Below are positions 26,876-37,830 of a DNA stretch of 64,000 nt, one piece after another (within the stretch, counting starts at the first letter, position 1; each line of letters starts with the position of its first letter). The notes below the pieces were generated by a model. The model ran no database searches and was not told the DNA's origin. It saw only the letters and a list, made by a program, of their open reading frames with translations. This DNA comes from Ochotona curzoniae. Taxonomy: Eukaryota; Chordata; Mammalia; Lagomorpha; Ochotonidae. The position numbers and the translations under genes are program-made. Location: NCBI RefSeq assembly GCF_017591425.1, contig NW_024466599.1, positions 22,668,001-22,732,000 on the forward strand. Reading direction: 5' to 3'.

Positions 26876-27197
26876 TAAAAACGATTTCTTTATTTTTATT
26901 GGAAAGGTGGAAACACAGAGAGTAGGAGAGACAGAGAGGAAGATCTTCTGTCCAGTGGTTCACTCCCCAAGTGAGCGCAACGGCTGGAGCTGAGCCAATC
27001 TGAAGCCAGGAGCTCTTACTGGTCTCCCATGCAGGTACAGGGTCCCAAAGGGTTTGGGTCGTCCTATACTGCATTCCCAGGCTACAAGCAGGGAGCTGGA
27101 TGGGAAGCAGGGCCCCTGGGATTAGAACTGGTGACCATATGGGATCCTGGTGCATGTAAGGAGAGGACTTTAACCACTATGCTATTGCACCGGGCCC
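26876..27197 (-). mobile_element. CSINE inside an ancient LTR
   Basis: Antisense, full length, with a head ending GCACCGGGCCC. The 13-bp duplication GGGATTAACATTT lies at 26863-26875 and 27198-27210. Confidence 0.92.
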
Positions 27198-27328
27198 GGG
27201 ATTAACATTTAAATGGATCAGCTGGGTAAAGTAGCTTTATGGGTATGCCCTGTTTAGCATAGGTGGCCTTCGTCTGATTGACTGAAGGCTATAATAGAAT
27301 AAAAAGGCTGCTTCCACCCACACCCCTA

Positions 27329-27346
27329 CACACACACACACACACA
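27329..27346. repeat. (CA)n microsatellite
   Basis: About nine CA repeats in the ancient LTR. Short but pure. Confidence 0.85.
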
Positions 27347-27726
27347 GAGGCCTGCTAGAGAGATCTCCTGGATAACTGCCTCAAGCTGGGATATTAGCGC
27401 TTTCCTTCCTGTGGCTTCCAGCTGCAGCATCTGCTCGGTGGGAACCACACAGTTCTCCGTCTCCTGCTTGTGACTCACCGCGAGGAGTGTGAAGCATGTC
27501 AGCCTCCACCGTCGTGTGAGTCAATTCCTTAGATTATCTCTCTTGCTTGTGTTTGTGCATCCTATAGTTTCTGTTCCTCTGTAGTCACTTTGTGACTAAT
27601 CTTTTCCTGTGCATAGTATTAAAACTTGGACCTTTTATCTAAGTGTACATTACTGTGTATAAATATATGGAATATATAGAAATATTTATTGACATTTTAG
27701 AAATCTTAGAGAAATTAGATTCACTG

Positions 27727-28025
27727 CGCCTGGTGCAGTAGCCTAGTGACTAAAGCCCTTGCCTTGCGCACGCCAATATCCCATATGGGTCCCAGCTGTT
27801 CTACTTCCCTTCCAGATCCCTACCTGTGGCCTGGGAAAGCAGGAGAGAATGGCACCCTGCACCCACGTGGGAGACCTGGACTCTTGGGCCACCTTCTGCC
27901 TTCCCACGTGCCGTATCAGGGAGCAGGCTTAAAGGGGACAGCCCAGTGTTATGACTCAGTGCCGCGTTGCTGGATGCCGGTGTCACAAGCATTGTTTTAA
28001 CCTGCTGTAATTTAATGCCAGCAGC
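27727..28025 (+). mobile_element. Hybrid: CSINE 5' part fused to an inverted old fragment
   Basis: The sense part (27727-27885) has head GCGCCTGGTGCAGTAGCC, ATCCCATATGGGTCCC and CCTGTGGCCTGGGAAAGCAG. After the CACGTGGGAGACCTGGAC block, the order changes to antisense pieces (CTTGGGCCACCTTCTGCC, CGTATCAGGGAGC, GATGCCGGTGTCAC) to about 28025. Confidence 0.65.
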
Positions 28026-28483
28026 CCCCTCCTGCCTGCTCGGAGCACCTTCCACCTGGATTCAGTGGAATCGCTGGAATTGTTTCGTTGTTGTTAAAAT
28101 ATTATTTTTAGAGTTTCCTTAACCTTTATTTTTTCTTTAAGGATTCTCCCTTGGAATCACATGAACTTTTTAAATTTTTTTGTGAGAACATTCTGGAAAG
28201 TTATGAGTCGATAGGTTACTTATGTTCAACCTAATCCTTTTTATCATTATAAAATCTTCCAAGGATAAGTTCACCCTGGTGTTATGTTGGCCTACCTTGT
28301 CAGAATCAAGTTGGACTTGCGAGTCAAACTTAGTATTTTTGTTCTCTTCAGAGAACAGACGTAAGGCAAATGTTTCTTGGACAGATGGGATTAAGCTTTC
28401 CAACATCCCCTAGTTCTTGATTAATTTTAAAATAATTCATTTTCGTTGGCCTTGTTGAACAATCTACAATCCTCTTTCTCCTC
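28026..28483. other. Intergenic sequence, no recognised element
   Basis: AT-rich. The overlapping ORFs on both strands are unsupported by family resemblance. Confidence 0.35.
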
Positions 28484-28590
28484 CAGTTTTTTAAAGGATT
28501 TATTTTTGTTGGAAAGTCAGATATAGAGAGAGGAGGAGAGACAAAAAGATCTTCTGTCCGTTGATTCACTCCTCACGTGGCTACAGTTCC
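28484..28590 (-). mobile_element. CSINE 3' end only
   Basis: Antisense tail, ATTTATTTTTGTTGG, GATCTTCTGTCCGTTGATTC, ending at CACGTGGCTACAG. It is 5'-truncated to about 100 bp. Confidence 0.75.
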
Positions 28591-28744
28591 CATCCGTCTC
28601 TTACTCGATTCTCAGGCTGTTGGTGCACGCCCTGCTTCCCTCTCCCCCAGGTAGAAAACAGGATATGACATTAAAGCTCAGAGCTCACTAGGAACTGTAG
28701 CTCATGCAGAACATGCTTCCTTTTCAGTCCTTTGATCTTTAAAT

Positions 28745-28920
28745 ATTTGTGCTAAAAGGGTCAGCCTGGAGCCAGATTTTCCAGTTTCTAAACTCTACCT
28801 CACGACTGAACTGAGACCTTCAGCAAATTATTTCACTCCTTAGCCACAAGCCTGGGAATCTGAGACTATTAAAAGCCTACTTGTTGGGTTCTAATAAGCA
28901 TGAAATGTTGATAAATGTAC
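28745..28920 (+). mobile_element. MIR-type ancient SINE
   Basis: CCTGGAGCCAGATTTTCC, CTCTACCTCACGACTG, GAGACCTTCAGCAAATTATTTC and ACTCCTTAGCCAC follow the MIR core order. The tail portion is weak. Confidence 0.5.
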
Positions 28921-29199
28921 GTGCATACATACAAGTGTGAATTTACATGTGTATGTAGCTGTGACTGCTTCCGTTTCCCAGTCCTGTCCTGTCCCAGGGT
29001 CTGGGAGCAGTGACTGTACATAACACGAAGACATTCCTTCTCGGTCACATGCTGCCATACGAAGGACTAAGCCAAGCCCTGGTTCTGAGGGTCTCCCTTG
29101 AGGCAAAGAACCAAGACTTCCTTTGTAAAAGCTAGTTCTAGGACTGTGACAGGAAAAATATGAGCCACGAGAGTTGTTTTATGCTGTGACAAAGATCCT

Positions 29200-29480
29200 A
29201 AGAATCTTTTACCAAATCTGTCACGATGTGAACAGCAAAATGAAAAACGAAAGCAAAGTCATTACGACCTAGTGAGTAAAGAACAAGAGCACAACGACAT
29301 AGGTGAACGTAGACACGGATTAAATCGGCAGACGGACAGGTGAGCGTGCGCAGGTGGAAGTGCATAGCAAACGCAGGAAGCGGCTAGCATTGGTGAATTT
29401 GGGCGAAAAGCATCTAGGAACCCTTTGTGCTGTTACTACTTGTCTCTGAAATTAATGCAAAATAAAGCATTAAAATTTTA
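29200..29480 (+). mobile_element. Probable ancient L1-type 3' end
   Basis: GGTGAATTTGGGCGAAAAGC, CCTTTGTGCTGTTAC and GAAATTAATGCAAAATAAAG resemble the end of old mammalian LINE-1 type elements. The upstream boundary is uncertain. Confidence 0.4.
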
Positions 29481-30215
29481 AAAGATAGATGTAGAAGAAC
29501 TAAGTGTAGTGCCTGGGACCCAAAAGGAGTTGGTGTTTATTTGTTCTGAGAATGTAGGACGATTATGTTGGGGGAGAGTAGAAGGTGAGGCCGAAGAACA
29601 TGGAGAAAGGCCACACTTGGGCTGTTTGCTTGAGTCGTAGAACTTGGGGTGGTTTGTATTAATTTCCATTGTAGTCTGGGTATTTTTGACTTTGAAAAAC
29701 ATCTGAAAACATGATATTAAAGTGGAAAGGAAAAAAAATAAAATGGAAAGGAAAAAAGCATAGCTTTTCTTATTTTAAAGGAATGGAAAAGAATTTTGTA
29801 GGCAGATTATAAGCACACCATCTGGTTAACTCAAGAGAAATCCTAAGAGCTTAGGTTTCACATATTTTATCAGCCATGCATGGTTTAAGATAAACTTCTC
29901 TAAGCTAAAAATATAGAGCTGTTTGTTCTACTGCTCATAAATTAGTTGAAAATGTCACTCAGTTCCATTGCTCAAAGATTACATGTGTCTTCCCCGATGC
30001 TTACGATCCATTGCATTAAATACCACATGATACTCCATAAATGTGTTCAGTTTTGCATTATCTGTCCAGGGCAGGTTAGATTTGAGTTTGTCACCTAAGA
30101 AATAGCCACAACAGCAGTACTATCTCTAAAATTAGTTTTAGTTGCTTAAAAATATAGTAACATTCAGTGATCTTCAAGGAGTAGTTCCCACTCCCCTCCC
30201 CCGAACGTTTCACAG
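29481..30215. other. Intergenic sequence, no recognised element
   Basis: About 0.7 kb, AT-rich, with a short local repeat (GTGGAAAGGAAAAAA and ATGGAAAGGAAAAAA near 29722-29755). Confidence 0.35.
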
Positions 30216-30370
30216 TGTCTGGAGACCTCTGCGGGGGTGGCAGGTGGAAGGGCAAGCTGCTGTCACGTGATGCTGGACGCCAGGATACTGCCAAGTTGCG
30301 TCCAGTGCACAGGGCAGCACCTCCCAGCAACATGGCTGGTCCAAAATGCCCAAGTTGAAAAACCCAGAGC
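30216..30370 (+). mobile_element. MER5A-type hAT DNA transposon relic
   Basis: GTGTCTGGAGACCTC, GATGCTGGACGCCAGG, GTCCAGTGCACAGGGCAGC, CAGCAACATGGCTGGTCC and CAAGTTGAAAAACCC match the MER5A order from memory. It has no coding capacity. A second copy lies in YIPF4 intron 5. Confidence 0.75.
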
Positions 30371-31175
30371 TAAAAAAAAAAAAGTACTTTTTTTTTTTAA
30401 ATTAAAGCATTTAAAGAGCTATTAGGGATAGGATGTGTCTAGTCCTGTATTTACAGAATGTTCCCAACTTCCTAGTGCTGGTATGTAATATGTATTCAGT
30501 ATGTAGGTGTAGGTGCTTAATCAATGAAAAATTAGCACTGCACTTATATGGTGGATATTTTTGTGTTTTCTTCCTTCATTAACTGCTACACTAAAACTGG
30601 ACCTGGTGACATCTGTACCATCAGTATCTTCCCCTTGTCTCAAAATTTGGCAAAGAGAGGACCTAGAAATAGATTTTTATGTAAATATACAGACAAACTA
30701 GGTTACGGGAAAATGGAGAAAGATATTTAGATGAGAACTGATTTTTTTGATTTTTTTTCTTTTTTTTTACTTAGGAGGTCCTTTATTCCAGCGAGAACAG
30801 TTTTTTGTGTGGCTTTTAGTACAATTAAGAGATTTCTAATGTAGTAAAAATACTTACTAGGAAATCTCATTTTTTTTAATCAAATGGTATGGGAAATATG
30901 GATAGGAGGAGTTTAATTCTGTAAGGATGCACATGTTGTACAGATCCTGAAAGCTTTTCGGGCCACAGCTGCCCATCCTGACATACTCTGGGCAGGGTAG
31001 AGCTCTGCCCTTCCTCCCTGCTTGCAGCAGGTGGTGGAGCAAGAAGGGTCCTTGCTCTGCTCTGCAGCTGCTGCAGGCTGGAAGGGACACACATGGCTCG
31101 TGTTAAATGAAGAAGCTAAAAAACAGTGAGAACTGGTGAGGCTGCCCCACCACTGTCCGCCTTGAGTTCTTTCTG
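30371..31175. other. Intergenic sequence, no recognised element
   Basis: AT-rich to 30900, then a more balanced stretch (30950-31170) with GCAGCTGCTGCAGG near 31067-31080 and no conserved reading frame. Confidence 0.35.
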
Positions 31176-31179
31176 AGAA

Positions 31180-31370
31180 AGGAACTGCCCACAGAACTGG
31201 CACTAGTGCGTGCCTGGGCAGCAGCAGGTTCGGTTCAGGGACTTGGGTCCTTGTGGCTTCCATGCTGCTGGCTTCAGTCTAACTCAGTCTCAGGTGTCGT
31301 AGGAATTCATGAAGTAAGCCAGCAGAGGGAAGAACTGTTTCTTTGTGTTTCCAAATAAAAATAAAAATAG
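31180..31370 (+). mobile_element. Worn CSINE 3' portion
   Basis: Sense: CTGGGCAGCAGCAGG, GGACTTGGGTCC, AAGTAAGCCAGCAGAGGG, tail CCAAATAAAAATAAAAATAG. Confidence 0.5.
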
Positions 31371-31389
31371 TAATAATAATAATTTTTGA

Positions 31390-31612
31390 GCAAAACAGAT
31401 GCCACTTGCCATATGAGAGTGCGTGCATTTGAATCACAGCTCCACTTGCAATCCCACCTTCCTGCTGATGGGCCTGCTGGGGGCACGATGTAACAGTCCA
31501 GGTGTTTGAGTCCCTGCCTCTCACCTGCTGGAAGCATTTGTGGAGTTAATCGGTGGATGGAAGCTGTCTCTCTCTCGCTCTGTCTCTGCTTTTCAAATAA
31601 AATTAATTAGTT
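31390..31612 (+). mobile_element. Old CSINE
   Basis: Sense: CAGCTCCACTTGCAATCCC, CTGCTGATGGGCCTGC, TTTGAGTCCCTGCC, and a tail CTTTTCAAATAAAATTAATT. Confidence 0.6.
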
Positions 31613-31649
31613 AGAAATGTAAGCATTATTTAAGGAAAAAGAAAGAGCA

Positions 31650-31972
31650 GGGGAGATTGTGACATTGTAGCTCAGTAGGTTAAACCACTACCTACAACAG
31701 CATCCCATGAGTACCGGTTTGAGTCCCAGCTGCTCCACCCTGATCTGTTTCCCTGTTAAAATATCTGGAAAAGCAGCAAAAGGTGGTCCTGAAGCCTGGG
31801 TTGCTGCCGCCCTCATGGGAGACCTGGGTAGAGGTCTGGGGGGCTGTCTTTGGCCTAGTCCGGTTCCTGCTGTTGAGGCTGTTTGGAGAATAAACCAACA
31901 GATGGAAAATCGCTCTCTCTTCCTCTTTCTGTAACTCTGTTTAGCAAATAAACAAAATAAATCTTCAGAAAA
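31650..31972 (+). mobile_element. Old CSINE
   Basis: Sense: TGACATTGTAGCTCAGTAGG head, CAGCATCCCATGAG, CCGGTTTGAGTCCCAGCTGC, GATGGAAAATCGCTC, tail CAAATAAACAAAATAAATC. Its B box GGTTTGAGTCCC is nearer the tRNA consensus than that of the younger copies. Confidence 0.75.
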
Positions 31973-32192
31973 AGTATCAACTTTTAAAGAAAATTATCAA
32001 ATTTTTATTATGTTTATTTGCTCATGATGATTTTTTATTATCTACTATATTCTGAAATATTCTCCAGCTGGGAAAAATCCCACTCACATTTGATACGGTA
32101 GAATTTAAAAATCGCTTTTGCCCATTTTCATTCCAACTTGGCTCTCTTATTTGTTTTAGCTGTTTTAAACACTGTAATAATCGTACATAGTT

Positions 32193-32512
32193 TGGGCCTG
32201 GTGCAGTAGCCTAGCGGCTAAAGTCCTCACCTTGAACATGCCTAGATCCCATATGGGTGCTGGTTGTAATCCTGGCAGCCCTACTTCCCATCCAGCTCCC
32301 TGCTTGTGGCCTGGGAAAACAGTCAAGGACAGCCCAAAGCCCTGGGACTCTGCACCCGCATGGGAGACCTGGAGGAGGCTTCTGGCTTCGAATCAGTGCA
32401 GTTCTGGCTATTGCAGCCGCTTGGGGAGTGAATCAGACGGAAGATCTTCCTGTCTGTCTCTCCTCCTCTCTGTATATCTGACTTCGCAATAAAAATAAAT
32501 AAATCTAAAAAA
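32193..32512 (+). mobile_element. CSINE, full length
   Basis: Sense: TTTGGGCCTGGTGCAGTAGC head, GATCCCATATGGGTGC, GACAGCCCAAAGCC, tail AATAAAAATAAATAAATC. Confidence 0.88.
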
Positions 32513-32765
32513 TGCACAAAGTTAAAAATTTGGCCTGTCTGGGAAGACTTACAATGCGGTGACACTGCCCCACCTCGTGCTGTGTTCCCTGCTCCTCCCC
32601 CCAGTGCCACTTCTCGGGCAACTCATTGTATTTTTGTTTTCCAGGTGCTTATTTTCAATTGTGAATAATATGTCTATGTTATTATTTCTCCACCCATCAA
32701 TTCTAGACAAGTATATACTCCTACTTTTGACAGGTAAGGATTTAACTACTTAAACCACTCTTCCT
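32513..32765. other. Intergenic unique sequence
   Basis: No recognised element. It ends at a CT-rich run. Confidence 0.35.
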
Positions 32766-32785
32766 CCCCTCTCTCTCTCTCTCTC

Positions 32786-33113
32786 TTTTTTTATTATTAT
32801 TTTTTATTTTTTCTTATTGGAAAGGCAGATATACAGAGAGGAGAGACAGAGAGGAAGGTCTTCCGTCCGATGATTCACTCCCCAAGTGAGCGCAACAGGC
32901 CGATGCTATGCCGATCTGAAGCCAGGAGCCTCTTCCGGGTCTCCCACGCAGGTGCAGGATCCCAAAGCTTTGGGCCGTCCTCGACTGCTTTCCCAGGCCA
33001 CAGGCAGGGAGCTGGTTGGGAAGCGGGGCTGCCAGGATTAGAACCGGTGCCCATATGGGATCCCGGGCTTGCAAGGCAAGGACCTTAACCACTTGCGCCA
33101 CCACGCCGGGCCC
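32786..33113 (-). mobile_element. Young CSINE inserted at a CT run
   Basis: Antisense near-consensus copy with the CTTAACCACTTGCGCC head, ending ACGCCGGGCCC. CTCTCTCTCTCTTTTT flanks it on both sides (ending near 32787 and 33126), so the target site was a CT microsatellite. Confidence 0.9.
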
Positions 33114-33375
33114 ACTCTCTCTCTCTTTTTAATTTGAGATGCAGCGAGAACTCCCATCCTCTGTTTCAGCCCAGATGCTTGTGGACCACAGCTGTGAGAT
33201 GGGAGCTCAGGCCAGGTGTGCTGCGTGGGGACAGCAGCCCAGTCACTTGAGTAATTTGACTTATCTTCCAGTCTGCAGCAGCGACAAGCGGAAGCAGAAA
33301 TCTGAAGCCAAAGCTAGGAATCCAGTCATGGGATGCAGTCATCTTAGCTAGGGTCTCAACTGCTGGACCTCTTCT
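33114..33375 (-). mobile_element. Worn CSINE-like sequence
   Basis: Antisense traces: TTTAATTTGAGATGCAGC, CAGCCCAGATGCTTG, AGCGACAAGCGGAAGCAG. It lies beyond the younger SINE. Confidence 0.4.
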
Positions 33376-33882
33376 TGCCCTCTTCTCATCTTAAATAGCT
33401 GTGCTATCTTTATTGTATTGGAAGTCTTCATGGTCTACGGTGAGACTAGTATGAAGTAGCCTCCTGTTTGTTTTCATTCACTCGAACAGCTCTTGTCTCC
33501 CTCCCTCTTCTATTTCCACCCAACCTCTGTCAGCTTCGCTTTCCCTTTCCGCCCTTTCACTGGATCACAGGGGGGTTAATGACGACTGCACCTTGTTCTG
33601 GAACTGAAAAATAAACATTCAGTGTTTTGTCTATGACTGGTCCTAAACTTTGAACAGCAGTAAACAGCACCTGCCAGTGTTCGTCAGCAGGGCGCTGCCT
33701 CCCTCCCGCTCCACCTTGCCACTGCTCAGCCGCCTGGAAGAAGGCCCCGTCCCTTCGGTTCCATCAGTTGCTCAAAATCAAGCCAGATGGTAGTTGGCCT
33801 CATTTGTGGGCCATGGGTCCTGGTTTTCGTGTGTGTGTGAGTGCTTTATTTCCTTTGCCTGTAATTTCCGGCTGCTTTCCTG

Positions 33883-33884
<2 letters not shown>
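33376..33884. other. Unidentified sequence ending in a long A tail
   Basis: Pyrimidine-rich, with AATAAA at about 33610 (CTGAAAAATAAACATTC). No family recognised. The A36 run that follows suggests that some of it may be retrotransposed. Confidence 0.35.

Positions 33885-33920
<36 letters not shown>
33885..33920 (+). repeat. Pure poly(A) run of 36
   Basis: Thirty-six uninterrupted A residues preceded by TTTCCTGCT and followed by CTTTGTGTC. It is not attached to a recognisable SINE or L1. Confidence 0.95.
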
Positions 33921-33922
<2 letters not shown>

Positions 33923-34483
33923 TTGTGTCAAGGTATAGCAGGAAATGAATTCCATTCTCATTCCAAATACTTGCTCTTCAGAGGCCACTGGCTTTTGTTC
34001 TGTGAAATGGGTTTGTTCTTTATCAGAACTCTTTTACAGAAACCTGTGTCTTCATCTTTCTTGATTTTTGCCAGAATACATCACTTTTCACAGGGATTTC
34101 TTATTACCTAATTTAGAACCTGTCCTTGATGCTCCTTTCTGAAAAAAAGTTTGATACACATTCCTCTGAATTTATTCCACTTTAGATGTTCTTCCCTTTT
34201 GAAATTGTCTTCGTAGGTTTCTTGAAAGAGAACAAACAGTATTCTTTCTTGAGCAAGATATTCTCAGTTTTATAGTCTCGAGCAATCTTTGTTTCTCTCT
34301 GTGGTGGAATAATCCAGGTACTATGGATAAACCTGGTATGTATTTTGTAGCATAGAAGTTTCCAACAGCTATAGTGTTCAACTGGGAATTGGACTTGATA
34401 GTGTCAAATTGCTGGATTTTAACAACTTTGCAGTATAAATTAAGTTAATGTAAGATGTAGTTACACTATTTGTAGCTGCCTTA
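33921..34483. other. Intergenic unique sequence
   Basis: No recognised element. Confidence 0.35.
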
Positions 34484-34499
34484 AGAGAAGACCCAAATT

Positions 34500-34827
34500 G
34501 GGCCCGGCGGCATGGCCTAGCAGCTAAAGTCCTCTCCCTGAACGTGCCAGGATCCCATATGGGCGCCAGTTCTCATCCCGGCAGCTCCACTTCTCATCTA
34601 GCTCCTTGCTTGTGGTAGGCAGCAGTGGAGGACGGCCCAAAGCCTTGGGACCCTGCACCCGCATGGGAGACTTGGAGGAAAGTTCCTGGCTCCTGGCTTG
34701 AGATCAACACAGCACTGGCCTTTGTGGTCACTTGGGGAGTGAATCATCAGATGGAAGATCTTCTTCTCTGTCTCTCCTTCTCTCTGTATATCTGACATTG
34801 CAATAAAAACAAATCTTTTAAAAAGAG
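34500..34827 (+). mobile_element. CSINE with exact target-site duplication
   Basis: Sense: GGGCCCGGCGGCATGGCC head, GGATCCCATATGGGC, GTGAATCATCAGATGG, GCAATAAAAACAAATC. The 16-bp duplication AGAGAAGACCCAAATT lies at 34484-34499 and 34828-34843. Confidence 0.93.
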
Positions 34828-35043
34828 AGAGAAGACCCAAATTACATCTTTTTTTAAAAATAGGGATAAGGCCAACTTTCATTTTCCTTCAAAAATTTAA
34901 GTATACTTTCATATTTAGCACTATTTTAAAAATTCTGTTTCTTAGAGTGTTTAATTAATTTTCACAAGTGTTGCTTAGAATAGGATTAACCTGGAGCCTG
35001 AGACTGAAGCCTGGAGAGTTTGGCTTTTTAAAAGCACTTATAG

Positions 35044-35435
35044 GGGCTAGGATGGTGGCTCAACTGACTAATCCTTCACCAAGTGGCACCAGCATCCAAT
35101 ATGGACACATTAGGTCACCTTCATGCAGCATCTCCCACCTGGATACCCCTCGATATTACTTACCTGCTCCAAACGCCCTAGCAGGGGCTGTGTTCCTGTC
35201 CTGGCTGCTCCACTTGGGATACGGCTCCCTGGGAGGGCAGCAGAGGATGGCTGTAGTCCTTGGGCGCCTAAACTCCCCCAGGAGGCCCAGAGGAGGCTGC
35301 TGGCTCCGAGCTTAAGATCGGCTCAGTTTCAGCCATTGCAGCCATTTGGCGAGTGAACCGTGGATGGAAGATTTCTCTTTCCATTTTTTTCTTTTCTCTT
35401 TGAATCTGACTTTCAAATAAAAATAAATGTGCTTT
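35044..35435 (+). mobile_element. Long-form CSINE with about 90 extra bases after the CATCC..ATGG block
   Basis: Sense: head GGGGCTAGGATGGTGG, CAGCATCCAATATGG, then extra sequence with GACACATTAGGTCACC and CACCTGGATACCCC before the usual GGCTGCTCCAC. The normal 3' half and tail CAAATAAAAATAAATG follow. The same extra block occurs inverted near 35790-35890. Confidence 0.75.
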
Positions 35436-35745
35436 TTAAAATTTATCTGTAATCACAGAAGCCTTTTCTATAGTTAGATGTCAGCTAATGCAACTGATCA
35501 AACCTAAACCATCTAAGGAAGGTTTGAATAGACAAGCTCCAAGTCCTAGCATCAGTGAGAAACTAGAATCTAAAGCCAGGATTGGATCATGATAGTTCCC
35601 AGAGCCGGAGATGAAGAGTCTCAGAATGAAAGGAAGGTGAAATGTTCCAGCTGCAAATTACAGAACTGCTCAGCTGAGCACACAACACACTCACAGAGCT
35701 CATCTTTCAAAACATCTAATATCCAGTGGGAAGCAGTCAAGGGGT
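35436..35745. other. Intergenic unique sequence
   Basis: No recognised element. Confidence 0.35.
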
Positions 35746-35747
35746 GA

Positions 35748-35935
35748 TCACCACTGAGGTTGGCCAGGGCTCTTGGACTGGGGCCTGGAGTTCCCTGGTA
35801 GGGCTTTCTGAGTGGATGAATTGTAGCGAGGGGTGTCCAGGTGGGGGAAGCTGTGTGGAGGTACCCTTATGTGTCCAGGATAGTGGCTGTTGCACTTAAC
35901 TGTTTTTGCAATCATCCTAGCATGCCTTGGCTCTT
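35748..35935 (-). mobile_element. Second long-form CSINE fragment, inverted
   Basis: Read on the minus strand it contains GGACACATAAGGGTACC and CACCTGGACACCCCTCGC, matching the extra block of the copy at 35044. The flanking SINE parts are worn. A long minus-strand ORF runs through it but reads repeat. Confidence 0.5.
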
Positions 35936-36284
35936 GTGTTCGGGTTTGTAGCCTGGAGCCCTTGCAGAGATCTGGGATCCAATAATGTTTTAACTTAATA
36001 TCTAAAATATTACGTGAAAGTCCATTATGCTTCAGTAACTGAGTCACAAAGGTGGACACACAGCTCCTGGTGAGTTTATGCCAGACTGAGAATCTGAGAA
36101 TGCAAGTCAGGTCAGGACAAGCACCAAAGCCCAGGGCTCTAAATTCGAGGTCTTTGGATCTTATCAGCTTGGAGTCTGGGTTGGAATTAGAGTGCTGGAT
36201 AGCCACTGAGTGGGTCACAAGAGCAACCTGAACTTGAATAAGGGGTAGGTAGAAAAAAACAAAGAGCCAGGTGTTATTTTTTTT

Positions 36285-36545
36285 GAGAGGTAAGCAGGAT
36301 AAGCTGCAATCCACTGGTTCACTCCCCAAATTCCTGCATCAGCCAAGTGACTGAAGTGGGGGGCAGGAACTCTGTCTGAGTCTCCCCATATGGGTGACAG
36401 GAATTTAGCAGCGAGCTCTCACTAAGGCCTCTCAGGCTCCGCCTTAACAAGAAACTGGGACCAAGGGATTGAATCCAGGTATTTCCATGGGGGGATGAGG
36501 AGTCCTCACTGGTTTTCTAACCATAGAGGCCACATTCCCACCACA
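36285..36545 (-). mobile_element. Old CSINE
   Basis: Antisense: CAATCCACTGGTTCACTCCCC, AGTCTCCCCATATGGG, TTTCCATGGGGGG. Diverged. Confidence 0.55.
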
Positions 36546-36639
36546 GAATGTGGCACTATATAATTTTTCTCTGGAATCGTGCTGGTAGTACTGGCCAGGG
36601 TTTGATACAGAAAACAGAAACCATTAGAAGAGTTTTAAA

Positions 36640-37220
36640 GTGGATGAATGGACTGAGCCAGAACGGGTGCAGATCAGCCAGGCTAGGCAGCAGCACTAGG
36701 CTGCAAGTGCTGGAACTGGGTATAAGTCATGTCAGGCTGGATCACAGTACTTCCTGGCAGGCACAAGATCCAGGGTTGGGAGCAAGACTGGCAGGGGAAA
36801 TGAGGAGACTCCTCTGCTAGACTATATTTACTGCTGGTGAGCACAAGAACCAGGGCTGGAGGCAGGCCAGGATGGACAAGATGGCATACACATGGGTCAG
36901 GTTTTGGGGGTGGATCAGGCTGAGTTGAACTGCACCACCCATGGGTGTGCACAAGAGCTAGAAGGGTTGCTAATTGGGCCAGGCTAGGCTGTAGCAGGGG
37001 CTGATATTTGTGAAAACCAGGACTGGGAGCAGGCCAAGGTACCTGCCAATATGCATTAAGACTCAGTTTGTGCCAGGCTAGCTGGGCTGGGCCATAGCAC
37101 TTACTCATTTCACATATTTGTGGGGCTAAGGCAGAATTGACCAGACAGTTGCATCTACTGGTATGTACATTGATCAAGGTGACGGATCAAACTTGACCCT
37201 GCACTAGCTGGTGCACAGAA
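36640..37220 (+). repeat. Degenerate tandem repeat, same family as 1-1845, opposite orientation
   Basis: G-rich units with cores such as GGTGAGCACAAGAACCAGGG (36836), GGCAGGCACAAGATCCAGGG (36756), GTGTGCACAAGAGC (36944) and GAAAACCAGGACTGGG (37013), about 60-95 bases apart. They are separated by GGCCAGGCTAGGCTGTAGC-like stretches. The reverse complement reads CCCTGGTTCTTGTGCTCACC, the core of the array at 1-1845. Confidence 0.6.
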
Positions 37221-37830
37221 GAATCAAATCAAAGGTCACTCCAGGCAAGGTTTGTTGGGGGACTCCCCAATAGACTGTTATTCTCAGACCATGACCGCCC
37301 TGGAAAATCATAGCATGTGTGGTCAGACCTTGGAATGTGCGTGTCAGGATTGTGCCTCCTCATCTGCTGATGCCCGTGCAATGGACAGCATGCCCAGATG
37401 CATACAGGGAACATTGACAGCCAGCTCATCTGGGCCAGTTGAAGATGTCAGCTACCTCATTAGAGAACAGATTGGACAATTTTGGCCAAGCTTTGCAGTG
37501 TGTTCTTGGGTCTTTGGATGCACTAAAGTGGACTTGTCAACCAAAAGTCCTTGGAAAGATCTGAACCCTGGAGCAGTGAAACCAACGACTTCTCAAAACT
37601 ATCAAAAGCACTGAAGCAACACCTTTGGAATACTTTTTCCAATGGTGAGGTCTCTAGGGCATCATCAAAGGACCATCCCTCATCCCAGGGGGATGATGTA
37701 GTTTGACAGCAAGGAGAGACCCCCTCTCCCTCCTCCCCTGGGGACACATTTGTCCCACCCACCTTCCTCCATTACCTGACCCTCCTTCTCAAGTATGTAA
37801 ACAATATTAAAAATAAAATTTTAAGGACAT
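37221..37830 (+). mobile_element. Possible 3' module of the tandem-repeat element
   Basis: A unique stretch directly after the array, ending AAAAATAAAATTTTAAGG and a short A run (37801-37837). The combination of array, unique module, AATAAA and A run suggests a retroelement with its 3' end here. I know no family name, and no target-site duplication was found. Confidence 0.4.

Larger units (their letters stand above)
26765..27610 (+). mobile_element. Ancient LTR of MaLR/ERVL type, interrupted by a SINE
   Basis: Sense landmarks in order: CATGTCAACTTGACTGG, GCCCAGATATTTGGTCAAAC, GATGGGATTAACATTT, ATAATAGAATAAAAAGGCTG, CAGCCTCCACCGTCGTGTG and GTCAATTCCTTAGATTATC. This is the order of an old mammalian MaLR/ERVL LTR (MLT1-like, from memory). 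The SINE at 26876-27197 splits it. The family name is less sure than the LTR call. Confidence 0.6.

Noticed and set aside
35748..36329. 193-codon minus-strand ORF
   Set aside because: Passes through a worn long-form CSINE and flanking non-coding DNA; no conserved motif seen.
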